Source: Enterocloster aldenensis (GTDB lineage Bacteria > Bacillota > Clostridia > Lachnospirales > Lachnospiraceae). Taken from it: a stretch of 48,856 bases of DNA. The notes beneath the pieces were generated by a model. That model saw only the letters and a list, made by a program, of their open reading frames with translations. It searched no databases and was not told where the DNA came from. The stretch spans positions 28,893-77,748 of the forward strand of contig NZ_QVEX01000022.1 of assembly GCF_003434055.1 (NCBI RefSeq). Direction: 5' to 3'. Below, in pieces: positions 1-8,947 of the stretch. Position numbers and translations under genes: made by a program. How positions within the stretch are numbered: the first letter of the stretch is position 1; each line of letters opens with the position of its first letter.

Positions 1-1670
1 ATTGGTGCATCCATGACTTCTTTCGCAGCTCAGGGTTGGGCTGAGGAAGATAGTACTTGGGTATACTACAACAGAGATGGCGAGAGAGCAACTGATCAGT
101 GGAAGAAATCCGGTAACAACTGGTATTATCTGGACAGCGATGGCGAGATGGCTATCGATACCCTGATTGAGGATGGCGACAATTATTACTATGTGGACAT
201 CAACGGTGTAATGGCTTCCAATCAGTGGGTAGCGATTACTGGTATTATTTCCAGGCTAATGGTAAAGCATTAAAGAATGGCGATAACAGTAAGGTTACTT
301 TAAAAACTGTAAATGGTAAGAAATATGCATTTGATGAAGAAGGAAAGATGCTGTATGGTTGGGTTTCTTCTGATAATGCAGAACGCGTAGATGATACAGA
401 CGGCGATGGCTTCAAAGAGGGTGACTATTACTTCGGCGGCGAAGATGATGGCGCTATGACCGTTGGTTGGCTACAGATGGATATTACTTATGATGAAGCT
501 ACCAATGATTACGAAATCGCTCCTGTGTTTAATGATGATGAAGACCAGACCCGTTGGTTCTATTTCAAAGCTAATGGTAAAAAGGTTAAGGCAGAAAATG
601 GCGATTACCAGAAAGAAAAGACAATCAATGGTAAGAAGTATGCTTTTGATCAGTATGGCGCAATGACTGCAGAGTGGTCATTGGATAAAGATGAAATTAC
701 TGATAAGGCAAGTTCCAGCAATCCTATTCCTGCATCTAACAGTTCTGCTGGCAGTGTAGATGTTGATGCTAAGTATGCTCAGCAGTGGAGATACTTCAAT
801 AGCGTTGAAGATGGTTCCAGGATAAGTAAGGGCTGGTTCAAGGTAGTTGCTGCTGAGTATCTGAACTATGATAAATTTAATGATGATGAAGATGCTTGGT
901 ACTATGCAGATGGAAGCGGTAACCTGTATGCCGGCGAATTCAAAACCATTAAGGGCAAAAAGTATGCGTTCCGCGATGATGGCCGAATGATTGATGGTCT
1001 GAAGTTCATCAAAGAAGAAGGCAATGGGCTGGATGTAATTGCCGATGACGATGCCACATATAACTTTGACAATGAGGATGATTTTGATGAGAATTCTCTC
1101 GCACTGGAAGCTCTTGGCTATAAGTGCTATTACTTCGGTAACGGTGATGATGGTGCTATGAAGACCAATAAAACCACTGTTGAAATTGATGGCGAGAAAT
1201 TCAACTTCTACTTTGAAAAGTCCGGAAGCCTGAAGGGCGCTGGTAAAACTGGCGAAAAGGATGACAAGTATTATCAGGCAGGTAAACTGCTGAGAGCAGG
1301 TTCTGATGAGAAATATCAGGTAGTTGCCGGAATTAAGACGACTGTCGATAGTAAGACAGGAGCAGGATATAAGAAGATAAGTGATGCGAAAGAATTTATT
1401 GGTGTCCTGTATCAGTTTAATGCAGTTAAGATGGGCGTGAATGATGATAATGTCAAGAAGTTAAATGAACTCGGCGTAAATAAGAAGGCTGATGATTTGA
1501 GCGAGTTATACATCATGGATTATAATACTGATGCTCCTGCAGATACATTTTTCTTAGTTAATACTTCTGGTAAGGTTATTGACAGTAAGTCCAAGAACAG
1601 AGATGGTAATGATTATTACTATGTTGTTCAGAAGGGTGGCAAGATTGTAGCTGTTTATGTTGAAGACTAA
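1..1670 (+). pseudogene. Choline-binding-repeat exoprotein, 5'-truncated by the window and frameshifted (copy A)
   Basis: This is a secreted cell-wall-binding-repeat protein of the choline-binding type, with aromatic/glycine motifs such as GNNWYYLDSDGE and DGDNYYYVDINGV. The start lies upstream of the window; the first bases encode the end of the signal peptide (IGASMTSFAA). Frame 1 is open to a TAA at 271-273, and the protein continues in frame 3 from about 225 to 1670. Alignment with the intact paralogue at 5133-6923 shows that 40 nt, coding for the acidic DNEDAGEDDEPDH segment, are missing after position about 236, which causes the shift. The first 235 nt are about 95% identical to the paralogue by eye; the 3' third is more diverged. 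Everything downstream of the deletion is open, so inactivation looks recent. Function is inferred only as surface attachment; no catalytic domain is visible. Confidence 0.85.
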
Positions 1671-1708
1671 TTTATAGTATTCAATACAACTAATTAAAAT
1701 CTAAGGGG

Positions 1709-1757
1709 GAAGCGTTATGGCTGATTGTAATTTAATTAGTCCTAACGCTTTCTTTTT
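1709..1757 (+). terminator. Terminator between copy A and copy B
   Basis: An 8-bp stem AAGCGTTA/TAACGCTT closes a 25-nt loop and is followed by TCTTTTTAT. An equivalent hairpin sits in the same place in the mirrored pair at 5039-5090, so the structure predates the duplication. Confidence 0.7.
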
Positions 1758-1788
1758 ATAAACAGAAAACCAACTTGGAGGTATGAAT

Positions 1789-2925
1789 ATGCTAAAAAAG
1801 AAATTAACTACCCTGGCTGTAGCTATAGGGATTACTTTATCTATTTCCATACCCGCTTTTGCCAGTCATATAGAAAGTGAAACAACTATGGAAAATGCAG
1901 GCGCATATCTGTTTGATTGGCGCTCCATAGACTGCGGAAATGGTCGTTATTTTGCAATTATTGCAGGAGGAGATACACTTTATGAAAGTAATGTAATCCT
2001 CAAAAGAGGCTATGATTATGCTTATACTTTCTACCCCAATATGTATTCACGTCCATGGGGACAAATCCCGGATTTAGTTAATATTAATGGCGTATGGGGA
2101 ATCCCGGAAAATTGGACTTTATTGCCGGAGAACAGTCAATCTACATTGCAGCTAGTATTAATCATGAACAATAATAATTACACAAGCAAAGAGCGGTATA
2201 TTGATGTCGTACGGCTTCCAGGAGGAGTCTCGGCAGTTGATTTACCTGCCGAAGTCAGAAAATATCTAATTAATGCGGATGGCTCAGATGCAGGTGCCTA
2301 TTCCGGCACTGAAACTACTGGCTGGATAAAAAATGAATACGGACAATGGCGTTATAGAAAACAAGATGGAACCTTTGTCAGTGATGGTTGGTTAAAGGTT
2401 GATGAAAATTCATATTATATGAACTCTGATGGAATCATGCTAACAGATACAATTTCACCTGATGGAGTTTATGTCAATACAAGCGGTGAAAAAACATCTT
2501 ATATGCCAGGATGGATAGCAAATGAAAGAGGCTGGAAATATGTATTGAAGAACGGATATTATACAGCATCCACATGGATTCAGGATACTGATGGAAAGTG
2601 GTATTACTTTGACATGGGCGGTTATATGGCAGCAGATGAAAACACCGCGGATGGATATTATGTTGGCCCTGACGGTGTATGGAATGGACAGCCAAGTACC
2701 ATTTCAGACAATGTTAATCTTGGACCAGGAATGACTCTTTCCTATGGTTGGGAAGAGTCTAATAATACTTGGAAATACAAGCAGAAAGACGGTACTTATG
2801 TGACAGATGCTTGGAAACAGGATAATGGTAACTGGTATTATTTTGGTGAAAATTCAATAATGGTTACGAATCAGGAAACTCCGGATGGTTACTATGTTAA
2901 CGCCGAAGGTGTTTGGGTACAGTAA
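1789..2925 (+). CDS. Secreted protein with choline-binding-type repeats (copy B)
   Basis: The protein has a signal peptide (MLKKKLTTLAVAIGITLSIS, cleavage near AFAS), then an N-terminal domain of about 140 residues of unknown function (from GAYLFDWRS to PAEVRKYLIN), then cell-wall-binding repeats (WRYRKQDGTFVSDGWLKV, KWYYFDMGGYMAADE and others). I start it at the ATG at 1789: GGAGG at 1777-1781 is 7 nt away, but only 1 nt from the ATG at 1783. Its paralogue at 3998-4978 shares the N-terminal domain and repeats, but this copy has one extra repeat block of about 55 residues at the C-terminus ending YYVNAEGVWVQ. The likely role is an extracellular protein held on the wall; the N-terminal domain may carry the specific function. 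It follows copy A behind a terminator, so it may depend on read-through or an unseen promoter. Confidence 0.85.
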   Translation: MLKKKLTTLAVAIGITLSISIPAFASHIESETTMENAGAYLFDWRSIDCGNGRYFAIIAGGDTLYESNVILKRGYDYAYTFYPNMYSRPWGQIPDLVNINGVWGIPENWTLLPENSQSTLQLVLIMNNNNYTSKERYIDVVRLPGGVSAVDLPAEVRKYLINADGSDAGAYSGTETTGWIKNEYGQWRYRKQDGTFVSDGWLKVDENSYYMNSDGIMLTDTISPDGVYVNTSGEKTSYMPGWIANERGWKYVLKNGYYTASTWIQDTDGKWYYFDMGGYMAADENTADGYYVGPDGVWNGQPSTISDNVNLGPGMTLSYGWEESNNTWKYKQKDGTYVTDAWKQDNGNWYYFGENSIMVTNQETPDGYYVNAEGVWVQ

Positions 2926-2981
2926 ATAACTAAATAGTTGAAGATTAAAAATAACATTGAAAATACAAGTTGAATGAATGT

Positions 2982-3013
2982 AAGGCGAAGCCATTTTGGG
3001 GCTTCGCCTTATT
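2982..3013 (+). terminator. Rho-independent terminator of copy B
   Basis: A perfect 11-bp stem AAGGCGAAGCC/GGCTTCGCCTT with a 7-nt loop is followed by ATTTCT, 57 nt after the stop codon. Confidence 0.8.
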
Positions 3014-3333
3014 TCTACGAGGGTATAAAAAATTTTGTGTCTTTAAGTCGGGGAAAACTGTTTGATTTGAATTAGATATGTATGGTTTTGTAAATATTTG
3101 ATGATTTATGGTTGCCAAATTATTTATCTATTTAGAGTATTACCATCTTTCGGAGAACTATACATGATTTTGATTTTTTTGCACATAAAACAGGCATTCG
3201 TGGTTTTTCAGTTTGTGGGCGCTGCCCACACCTGGCCTCAGGAATGAGACCGGGTTTTTCTGGAAATACTCCTAATGCCGAAGGAATAGGCTTGCCAGGA
3301 TGTCAGCGGTTCACTGCTCCCGGCCTTCTCCTT
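3014..3333. other. Non-coding spacer at the centre of the mirrored locus
   Basis: I see no credible gene here. The stretch is AT-rich up to about 3190 and then GC-richer. No terminal inverted repeats for the adjacent IS fragments could be recognised by eye. Confidence 0.5.
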
Positions 3334-3546
3334 TTATAGATATGAAGTCAGTCGCTCCCCATACAACACTATCAACTGATTCAGCACCTGATTCCAGCCA
3401 CGGTATCTTTGGGTCCATTTCCGAATCACGTTCCCACTTGCAAGGTAAAGCATTTTTTCTAGGGCACTGTCGCTGGGGAACACACTTTTGGTCTTGGTCA
3501 CCTTCCTGTATTGAGGGTTCAATCCCTCAATGATGTTCGACGTACT
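3334..3546 (-). mobile_element. IS256-family transposase, C-terminal fragment (left)
   Basis: About 70 residues match the conserved C-terminus of IS256/Mutator-type transposases: NIIEGLNPQYRKVTKTKSVF, then KMLYLASGNVIRKW and ending GERLTSYL. The first roughly 300 residues, including the DDE catalytic part, are absent. It points away from a second fragment that begins 17 nt away on the other strand. It is a dead remnant. Confidence 0.75.
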
Positions 3547-3562
3547 ATGCCGCTTTCGTGAT

Positions 3563-3765
3563 AGCACGACCAATACGATTAGGGGATTCAACCGCCAGTT
3601 GCGAAAAGTGACAAAATCAAAGACCGTATTTTCCTCGGACGATAGTCTGATAAAAATGCTGTATCTGGCGATGATGGACATCACAAAGAAATGGGCCGGT
3701 CACCGCCAGGACTTGGGCAGATTCATTCCCAATTGGAGACTTATTTTGAGGAACGGTTATCCTGA
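3563..3765 (+). mobile_element. IS256-family transposase, C-terminal fragment (right)
   Basis: The frame reads STTNTIRGFNRQLRKVTKSK, then KMLYLAMMDITKKWAGHRQD, the C-terminal signature of an IS256-family transposase. A one-base frameshift near 3718 moves the true C-terminus (QIHSQLETYFEERLS, stop at 3763-3765) into another frame. As in the left fragment, all sequence upstream of the T-N-x-I-x-G-x-N motif is missing. By eye the two fragments are only about half identical in protein, so they could be different elements or old copies. Confidence 0.75.
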
Positions 3766-3997
3766 TTATATACGGAAAAGGGCGGCTGGAGCAGTTTTTC
3801 TTGACATGCCTAAAACAGCATTATAATACAAGCAAAGGGCAAAACCTGGATAAACGGCTTTGCCCCTTGGAAACCATTGACATATCTTATATCAGTTTTT
3901 TGAGTTTAAACAAAACCTGAAACGGTTTCCTGCCCTTTAGTATTATCCACTAATCCTGTGTTCGTTACCATATAATAGAAATCTTTTAACACTAGAG
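3766..3997. other. Spacer with a probable terminator of copy B'
   Basis: At 3836-3869 an imperfect hairpin pairs AAGGGGCAAA with TTTGCCCTT when read on the - strand. It could terminate the gene ending at 3998. Nothing else recognisable is present. Confidence 0.4.
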
Positions 3998-4978
3998 TCA
4001 GGCTTCTTCCTGTTGGGTATTCTGTATGGCTCCTGGCCCTAAGCTTTCAGTATCAACAGTAATCGTTGTAGGTTGTCCATCCCATACACCATTTACATCA
4101 ACATAATATCCATCAGGAGTCTGTTTATCTGTCACCATGTATCCACCTATGTCAAAGTAATACCAGTTGCCATCCGCCCCCTGAACCCAGGTTGAAGCAG
4201 CATAATAGCCATTTTTAAGGACATATTTCCATCCCCGGTCATTCTGTACCCACCCGGGCATATAATTTGTCTTTTCTCCTTTTGCATTTACATATACTCC
4301 ATCAGGTGTAATGGTATCTGCCAGCATAAAACCATTTTCATCCATATAGTAGTTTTCATCATCTACATTTAACCAGCCGTTGGTGACCAGACCACCATCC
4401 GGTTTTCTATATATCCATTTACCATCCTGCTTATCCCAGCCATTTGTAACCGTACCTGAATAGGCTCCGGCATCTGAGCCATCCACGTTTATTAAATATT
4501 TCCTGACTTCTGCCGGAAGCGTGGATGAGTCCACACCACCTGGAAGTCTTACGACATCTATATAGCGCTCATTGGTTGGAAGCTTCTTGTTATTTGTTAC
4601 CAAGGTAATCCGTAATGTAGGCTGGGTACCTTCCGGAAGATTAGCCCAATTTTCCGGAATGCCCCATTGCCCATTTACATTTACTAAATCAGGCACCTGT
4701 CCCCATGGTCTTGGAATTGACGGGTTAAAGGTATAAGGATAATCGTAACCTCTATTTAATATAACATCACTTTCATTAATTGTATCCCCACCTACTAAAA
4801 TAGCAAAATATTTACCATTCTCATAGCCTACCGGACGCCATTCGAATAAATAGGCACCGCAATTTTCCATGACAACTGCATTAGAGGATGTTGTATCTGC
4901 TAATGCGGTATGGGTATAAGCAGGTGCTAGCGAGAGAGTACACGCTAATAGAATGGCTTTTAATCGTATTCTTTTCAT
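3998..4978 (-). CDS. Secreted protein with choline-binding-type repeats (copy B')
   Basis: Paralogue of the gene at 1789-2925 in the opposite orientation. It has a signal peptide (MKRIRLKAILLACTLSLAPA), the same N-terminal domain (CGAYLFEWRPVGYENGKYF to LPAEVRKYLINVDGSDAGAY) and about four cell-wall-binding repeats (KWIYRKPDGGLVTNGWLNV, NWYYFDIGGYMVTD). It ends after VWDGQPTTI with a short unrelated tail (NTQQEEA), so it lacks the last repeat block of its partner. GGAGG lies 9 nt before the ATG. It follows copy A' behind a terminator, mirroring the other pair. The likely role is a cell-surface or secreted binding protein; the N-terminal domain is unrecognised. Confidence 0.85.
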   Translation of the reverse strand: MKRIRLKAILLACTLSLAPAYTHTALADTTSSNAVVMENCGAYLFEWRPVGYENGKYFAILVGGDTINESDVILNRGYDYPYTFNPSIPRPWGQVPDLVNVNGQWGIPENWANLPEGTQPTLRITLVTNNKKLPTNERYIDVVRLPGGVDSSTLPAEVRKYLINVDGSDAGAYSGTVTNGWDKQDGKWIYRKPDGGLVTNGWLNVDDENYYMDENGFMLADTITPDGVYVNAKGEKTNYMPGWVQNDRGWKYVLKNGYYAASTWVQGADGNWYYFDIGGYMVTDKQTPDGYYVDVNGVWDGQPTTITVDTESLGPGAIQNTQQEEA

Positions 4979-5038
4979 TTTAAAATACCTCCATATTGAA
5001 TGTGCAACGAAACTAAATATTTCTAAGAAATGGAATTT

Positions 5039-5090
5039 TTAAAAAAAAGAAAGCGTTGCAACTAATATAATAGTATCAGTCACAACGCTT
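5039..5090 (-). terminator. Terminator between copy A' and copy B'
   Basis: On the - strand AAGCGTTG/CAACGCTT forms an 8-bp stem followed by TTTCTTTTTTTT. It is the counterpart of the hairpin at 1709-1757. Confidence 0.75.
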
Positions 5091-5132
5091 CCCCCTAAAT
5101 TTCAGCTACTCCATCTATTAAACTATTCTAAA

Positions 5133-6923
5133 TTAGTCCTCAACATAGATACCAGCAACACTACCGTCTTTCTTATTTACGGTATAATAGTAATCATTAC
5201 CATCTTTATTTCTGGACTTACTGTCAACTACTTTACCAGATGTACCTACAAGGAAGTAGTCCTTTGTGCTAAGTTCGGCCTTTGGAATGTAAACTTCCTT
5301 CAAATCGGCAAGCTTCTTATTGATATTAGCATCACTCAGAATCTTCTTAGCTGCAGCATCGGTCATACCCTCTAAATCAGTCTTGGTATAGTAAGCAATG
5401 CCATTCTCGTCTAAATCCTTTAAGAAGGCGTCAACGTCGTCCAGTTTATCATAAGCTGTGATATCTTCACCTTCAGCTAATGTTTCATCGAGATCAGAGT
5501 TCTTCGCATAAGTATTGACTTTTACAACCTGATACTTATCATCAGAACCAGCCTTGATAAGTTTACCAGACTGATAGTACTTATCATCCTTCTCACCTGT
5601 CAGACCGGCACCCTTGTTTCCGCCAGACTTCTCAAAGTAGAAGTTATACTTATCGCCATCAATCTCAACTGTATTCTTGTTGGTTCTCATGGCACCATCA
5701 TCACCATTACCGAAGTAATAGCAGTAGTATCCAGCTGCCTCGAACATTGGTGCATGTAAATCAAAGTCATCCTCATTATCGAAGTTGAATGTATCATCGT
5801 CATCAGCAATTACATCTAAGCTGGTGCCTTCGTCCTTAATGAACTTCAGACCATCTATCATACGGCCATCATTACGGAATGCATACTTCTTGCCTTTGAT
5901 TGTCTTGAATTCGCCGGCATACAGATGACCGCTTCCATCTGCGTAGTACCAGGCGTCTTCATCATCATTGTACTTCTCTTCATTCAGAAGTTCGGCACTG
6001 ACAACCTTGAACCAGCCCTTGCTTACCCTAGCGCCATCTTCAACACTATTATAGTATCTCCATGCCTGGCTGTACTTAGCCTGCTCTTCAGCAGTAGATA
6101 TACTTGCTGTTGAAGATGTAGATGGCTTCTTATCAGCATCCACAGACCACTCAGCTACCATTGCGCCGTACTGGTCAAATGCGTACTTCTTACCATTGAT
6201 GGTCTTATCCTTGGTCTCATCAGCGCTCTCAGAATAAATCTTCTTACCATTGGACTTAAAGTAGAACCAACGGCTCTGATCCTCATCATCAGTAAATACT
6301 GGTGCAATCTCTTTATAAGCATCATCGGTTGCTTCATCATATGTGATATCCATCTGCAGCCAGCCAACAGTCATTGCACCATCGTCTTCACCGCCAAAGT
6401 AGTAGATACCTTCCTTGAAGCCATCACCGTCTGTGTTGTCAACGCGCTCTGCATTGTCTTCAGCTACCCAGCCATACAGCATACGGCCTTCATCGTCAAA
6501 TGCATATTTCTTGCCGTTTACAGTCTTCAGTGAAACCTTGTCATTGGTTCCATTGGTTAATGCTTTACCATTAGCCTGGAAATAATACCAGTAGTGGTCT
6601 GGCTCGTCATCCTCGCCAGCATCCTCGTTGTCAATCGCTACCCACTGATTGGAAGCCATCACACCATTGATGTCCACATAGTAATAATTGTCGCCATCCT
6701 CAATCAGGGTATCGATAGCCATCTCGCCATCGCTGTCCAGGTAATACCAGTTATTACCGGACTTTTTCCACTGCTCGGTTGCTCTCTCGCCATCTCTGTT
6801 GTAGTATACCCAAGTACCGTCTTCCTCAGCCCATCCTGTAGCTGCGAAAGAAGTCATGGATGCACCAATAGCGAGCAGTGCTGCTGTTGATAATACAGCA
6901 ACTAATTTTGTCTGCTTTCTCAT
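5133..6923 (-). CDS. Choline-binding-repeat exoprotein (copy A', intact)
   Basis: This 596-residue protein is the intact version of the broken gene at 1-1670. A signal peptide (MRKQTKLVAVLSTAALLAIG, cleavage after SFA) is followed along the whole length by divergent cell-wall-binding repeats: GTWVYYNRDGERATEQW, NNWYYLDSDGEMAI, KKYAFDDEGRMLYGWV, RWFYFKSNGKKI, KKYAFRNDGRMIDGLKF. The protein is very acidic (many D/E runs such as NDDEDAW), and residues 490-560 form a less repetitive, helix-like segment before a final DYFLVGTSGKVVDS repeat. No enzyme domain is visible, so I infer a structural or adhesive wall protein. GGAGAG lies 8 nt before the ATG, and a strong promoter lies about 65 nt upstream. 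Confidence 0.88.
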   Translation of the reverse strand: MRKQTKLVAVLSTAALLAIGASMTSFAATGWAEEDGTWVYYNRDGERATEQWKKSGNNWYYLDSDGEMAIDTLIEDGDNYYYVDINGVMASNQWVAIDNEDAGEDDEPDHYWYYFQANGKALTNGTNDKVSLKTVNGKKYAFDDEGRMLYGWVAEDNAERVDNTDGDGFKEGIYYFGGEDDGAMTVGWLQMDITYDEATDDAYKEIAPVFTDDEDQSRWFYFKSNGKKIYSESADETKDKTINGKKYAFDQYGAMVAEWSVDADKKPSTSSTASISTAEEQAKYSQAWRYYNSVEDGARVSKGWFKVVSAELLNEEKYNDDEDAWYYADGSGHLYAGEFKTIKGKKYAFRNDGRMIDGLKFIKDEGTSLDVIADDDDTFNFDNEDDFDLHAPMFEAAGYYCYYFGNGDDGAMRTNKNTVEIDGDKYNFYFEKSGGNKGAGLTGEKDDKYYQSGKLIKAGSDDKYQVVKVNTYAKNSDLDETLAEGEDITAYDKLDDVDAFLKDLDENGIAYYTKTDLEGMTDAAAKKILSDANINKKLADLKEVYIPKAELSTKDYFLVGTSGKVVDSKSRNKDGNDYYYTVNKKDGSVAGIYVED

Positions 6924-6988
6924 AATTAATGCACTCTCCTTTTTCTTTTTGAAATACTTTTTGAAATTCCTAATTGCATTACGAGTTG

Positions 6989-7017
6989 ATTATACTTCGT
7001 ATATGGAAAATTATCAA
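6989..7017 (-). promoter_or_regulatory. Sigma-A promoter of copy A'
   Basis: On the - strand TTGATA, a 17-nt spacer and TATAAT (perfect -10) lie 66 nt upstream of the start codon at 6923. The flanks are AT-rich, as expected for a highly expressed surface protein. Confidence 0.8.
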
Positions 7018-7227
7018 TAGTTTTTTTGCATTTTTTGCAAATTCTACTAAAAATGCGTAAATTAGACAATTTACCAATGGAAGCTTTCCAACTCCATCAC
7101 ACGCATTTAGTATAGTATAAATCCAAGGAAAATACCATAACATTTACCTGTGCATTTTCTTACGTAATTATTACAAAAAGCAAAGGTCTTTCGAAATTTG
7201 TACTTATATTTGTACAATTTGAAGGTA

Positions 7228-7257
7228 TTAAAAAATGATACCCGATTTTTGGTATCA
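7228..7257 (-). terminator. Terminator of the uronate reductase gene
   Basis: TGATACC and GGTATCA form a perfect 7-bp stem with an 8-nt loop, followed on the - strand by TTTTTTAAT. It lies 35 nt after the stop at 7292. Positions 7018-7227 hold nothing else recognisable. Confidence 0.75.
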
Positions 7258-7291
7258 GGTACCATTTTTCTAATGCTCATTTTACTGACAA

Positions 7292-8632
7292 TTATTTTGC
7301 CAATACAGCGCTGTACGCTTCTGCCATTCCCTTGCTCTGGATTAAATCGTAGTATTCCTGAACCATCGGAATCATCCCGGTCAGGTCTTCGTGCCAATAG
7401 TCTTTACGCCTCATGATGTCTTCTACGGAGGCAGTCTTCATGAACGCAAGGATTTCTTCGCCATCGTTTGCCTTATCGGTACGGTAGAAGGAGATAAGGG
7501 CTGCCATGGAGAAGGTGAGGGCTGCCGGGTATGTTCCAAACTTCTCTTTGTATTCCAGTATGGTCGGTAGAACGCGTACCTGGAACTTGCTTACGGAGTT
7601 AAGGGCAATGCTTAACAGCAGGTGTTTAATGAATGGATTGGAGAAACGCTCCAGCACAGCTGCGCCGAACTTGCGGTTATCTTCAGTGTCGCCAATGGTA
7701 GGGATGATTTCCTCAAAAATGCACTTCTTAAGGAAGGAAGAGACTTTTTCATCCTTCATGCATTCGCCTACGGTTTCAAGCCCGTAAAGATACGCACCTA
7801 AGACCATGGAGGTGTGGCCGCCGTTCAGGATGCGGACCTTTCTCTTCTTATATGGATGCACATCATCGGTCCATACAACATTGTACCCGGCTTTCTGGAA
7901 TGGAAGCTCGTCTTCATGATGCCCGCCGATTACCCACAGATGGAAAATCTCTGCTGTGTCAATTAATTTATCTTCATAGCCAATCTTCTTTGTCAGCTCT
8001 TCTACTTCATCTCTTGGATAACCGGTGACAATACGGTCTACCAGTGTGCTGCAGAAATCATTGTCAGTTTCAAGCCAGTTTTTGAAACCGTCTTCCAGCT
8101 CCCAAAGGTCTGCATATTGAAGAACACATTTTTTCAGGTTATCACCGTTGTCATCAATCAGCTCACATGGAAGAAGAATCAGGCCCTTTAATCCTGCTTT
8201 GTACCTTTTATATAAGAACTGACATAACTTTGCTGGATAGGACTTGGGAGGCATGTCGCTGAGTTTCTCTGTTCCAAGATATTCAATTCCGGCTTCTGTT
8301 GTATTGGAAACCAGGACCCTTAAGTCAGGGCTTTCTGCCAGGGCAATATATTCCTCGTACTGTGTATATGGATTCAGCGCCCTGGATATAGAGGTCACAT
8401 GGGTATGTTCATTAACCACTTCCCCATTGTCAATGCCGCGCAGAAACAGATTGTATTCACAGTTCTGGTCTGCCAGCATCTGGCACATTCCTTTTTCAAT
8501 CGGCTGTACTACAACAATTTTGCCATCATATAAACCTTTTTCCTGCAGTTTGTGGAAAAAATAATCTACGAAACCACGCAGGAATCCGCCTTCACCAAAC
8601 TGAATAACTGTCTCTTTTACATTATTGCTCAT
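7292..8632 (-). CDS. uxaB: Tagaturonate/fructuronate reductase (mannitol dehydrogenase family)
   Basis: The protein (446 aa) belongs to the polyol-specific long-chain dehydrogenase family and most resembles tagaturonate reductase (altronate oxidoreductase). That enzyme interconverts D-tagaturonate and D-altronate with NAD(H) in hexuronate breakdown. It shows the N-terminal nucleotide-binding segment (VIQFGEGGFLRGFVDYFFHK), the internal VSNTTEAGIEY motif and the C-terminal catalytic region with KVRILNGGHTSM, including the conserved K and N-G-G-H-T. E. coli UxaB is about 480 aa. The first in-frame ATG at 8647 overlaps the ribosome site; I use 8632, which has GGAGG 8 nt upstream. It is monocistronic, with its own promoter and terminator, flanked by two LacI-type operators. 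Tagaturonate versus fructuronate specificity cannot be told from sequence. Confidence 0.85.
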   Translation of the reverse strand: MSNNVKETVIQFGEGGFLRGFVDYFFHKLQEKGLYDGKIVVVQPIEKGMCQMLADQNCEYNLFLRGIDNGEVVNEHTHVTSISRALNPYTQYEEYIALAESPDLRVLVSNTTEAGIEYLGTEKLSDMPPKSYPAKLCQFLYKRYKAGLKGLILLPCELIDDNGDNLKKCVLQYADLWELEDGFKNWLETDNDFCSTLVDRIVTGYPRDEVEELTKKIGYEDKLIDTAEIFHLWVIGGHHEDELPFQKAGYNVVWTDDVHPYKKRKVRILNGGHTSMVLGAYLYGLETVGECMKDEKVSSFLKKCIFEEIIPTIGDTEDNRKFGAAVLERFSNPFIKHLLLSIALNSVSKFQVRVLPTILEYKEKFGTYPAALTFSMAALISFYRTDKANDGEEILAFMKTASVEDIMRRKDYWHEDLTGMIPMVQEYYDLIQSKGMAEAYSAVLAK

Positions 8633-8671
8633 GATTGCTACCTCCATAGGAATAAGAATTGTGTTACTTTT

Positions 8672-8685
8672 TGTAAGTGCTTACA
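8672..8685. promoter_or_regulatory. LacI-family/cre-like operator, downstream site
   Basis: TGTAAGTGCTTACA has perfect 6-nt arms around a TG centre, the pattern of LacI-family operators. It lies in the 5' leader, about 35 nt after the expected transcription start of uxaB. Confidence 0.65.
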
Positions 8686-8724
8686 TTTTCATTTATAGAG
8701 CACTTTTGCTTTATTTATGAGATT

Positions 8725-8753
8725 ACTATACAACATTATCTGAAAATGTGCAA
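8725..8753 (-). promoter_or_regulatory. Sigma-A promoter of uxaB
   Basis: On the - strand TTGCAC, a 17-nt spacer and TATAGT lie about 100 nt upstream of the start codon. The two operators lie on either side. Confidence 0.75.
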
Positions 8754-8771
8754 GGGATTTTAATGGGAAAT

Positions 8772-8785
8772 TGTAAGCATTTACA
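8772..8785. promoter_or_regulatory. LacI-family operator, upstream site
   Basis: TGTAAGCATTTACA repeats the operator pattern of the downstream site. The centres of the two sites are 100 bp apart with the promoter between them, suited to repression by a bridging dimer or tetramer. Confidence 0.6.
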
Positions 8786-8947
8786 TTTTAAAACAAATCT
8801 TATTGGTTTATCCATACAGGAATCATTTAAAAAGTCTTTACATCTGACTTTTACAGAAGATTTATATTTGGATTTTTATATGGAATACTGAAATAATACA
8901 CTTTCAAATGCTTCTGGTATACTTGATATTTGCACAGGACCTTAATC

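Noticed and set aside
3300..3533. + strand frame of 77 codons in the IS region
   Set aside because: It is antisense to the left IS256 fragment, whose protein matches the transposase family.
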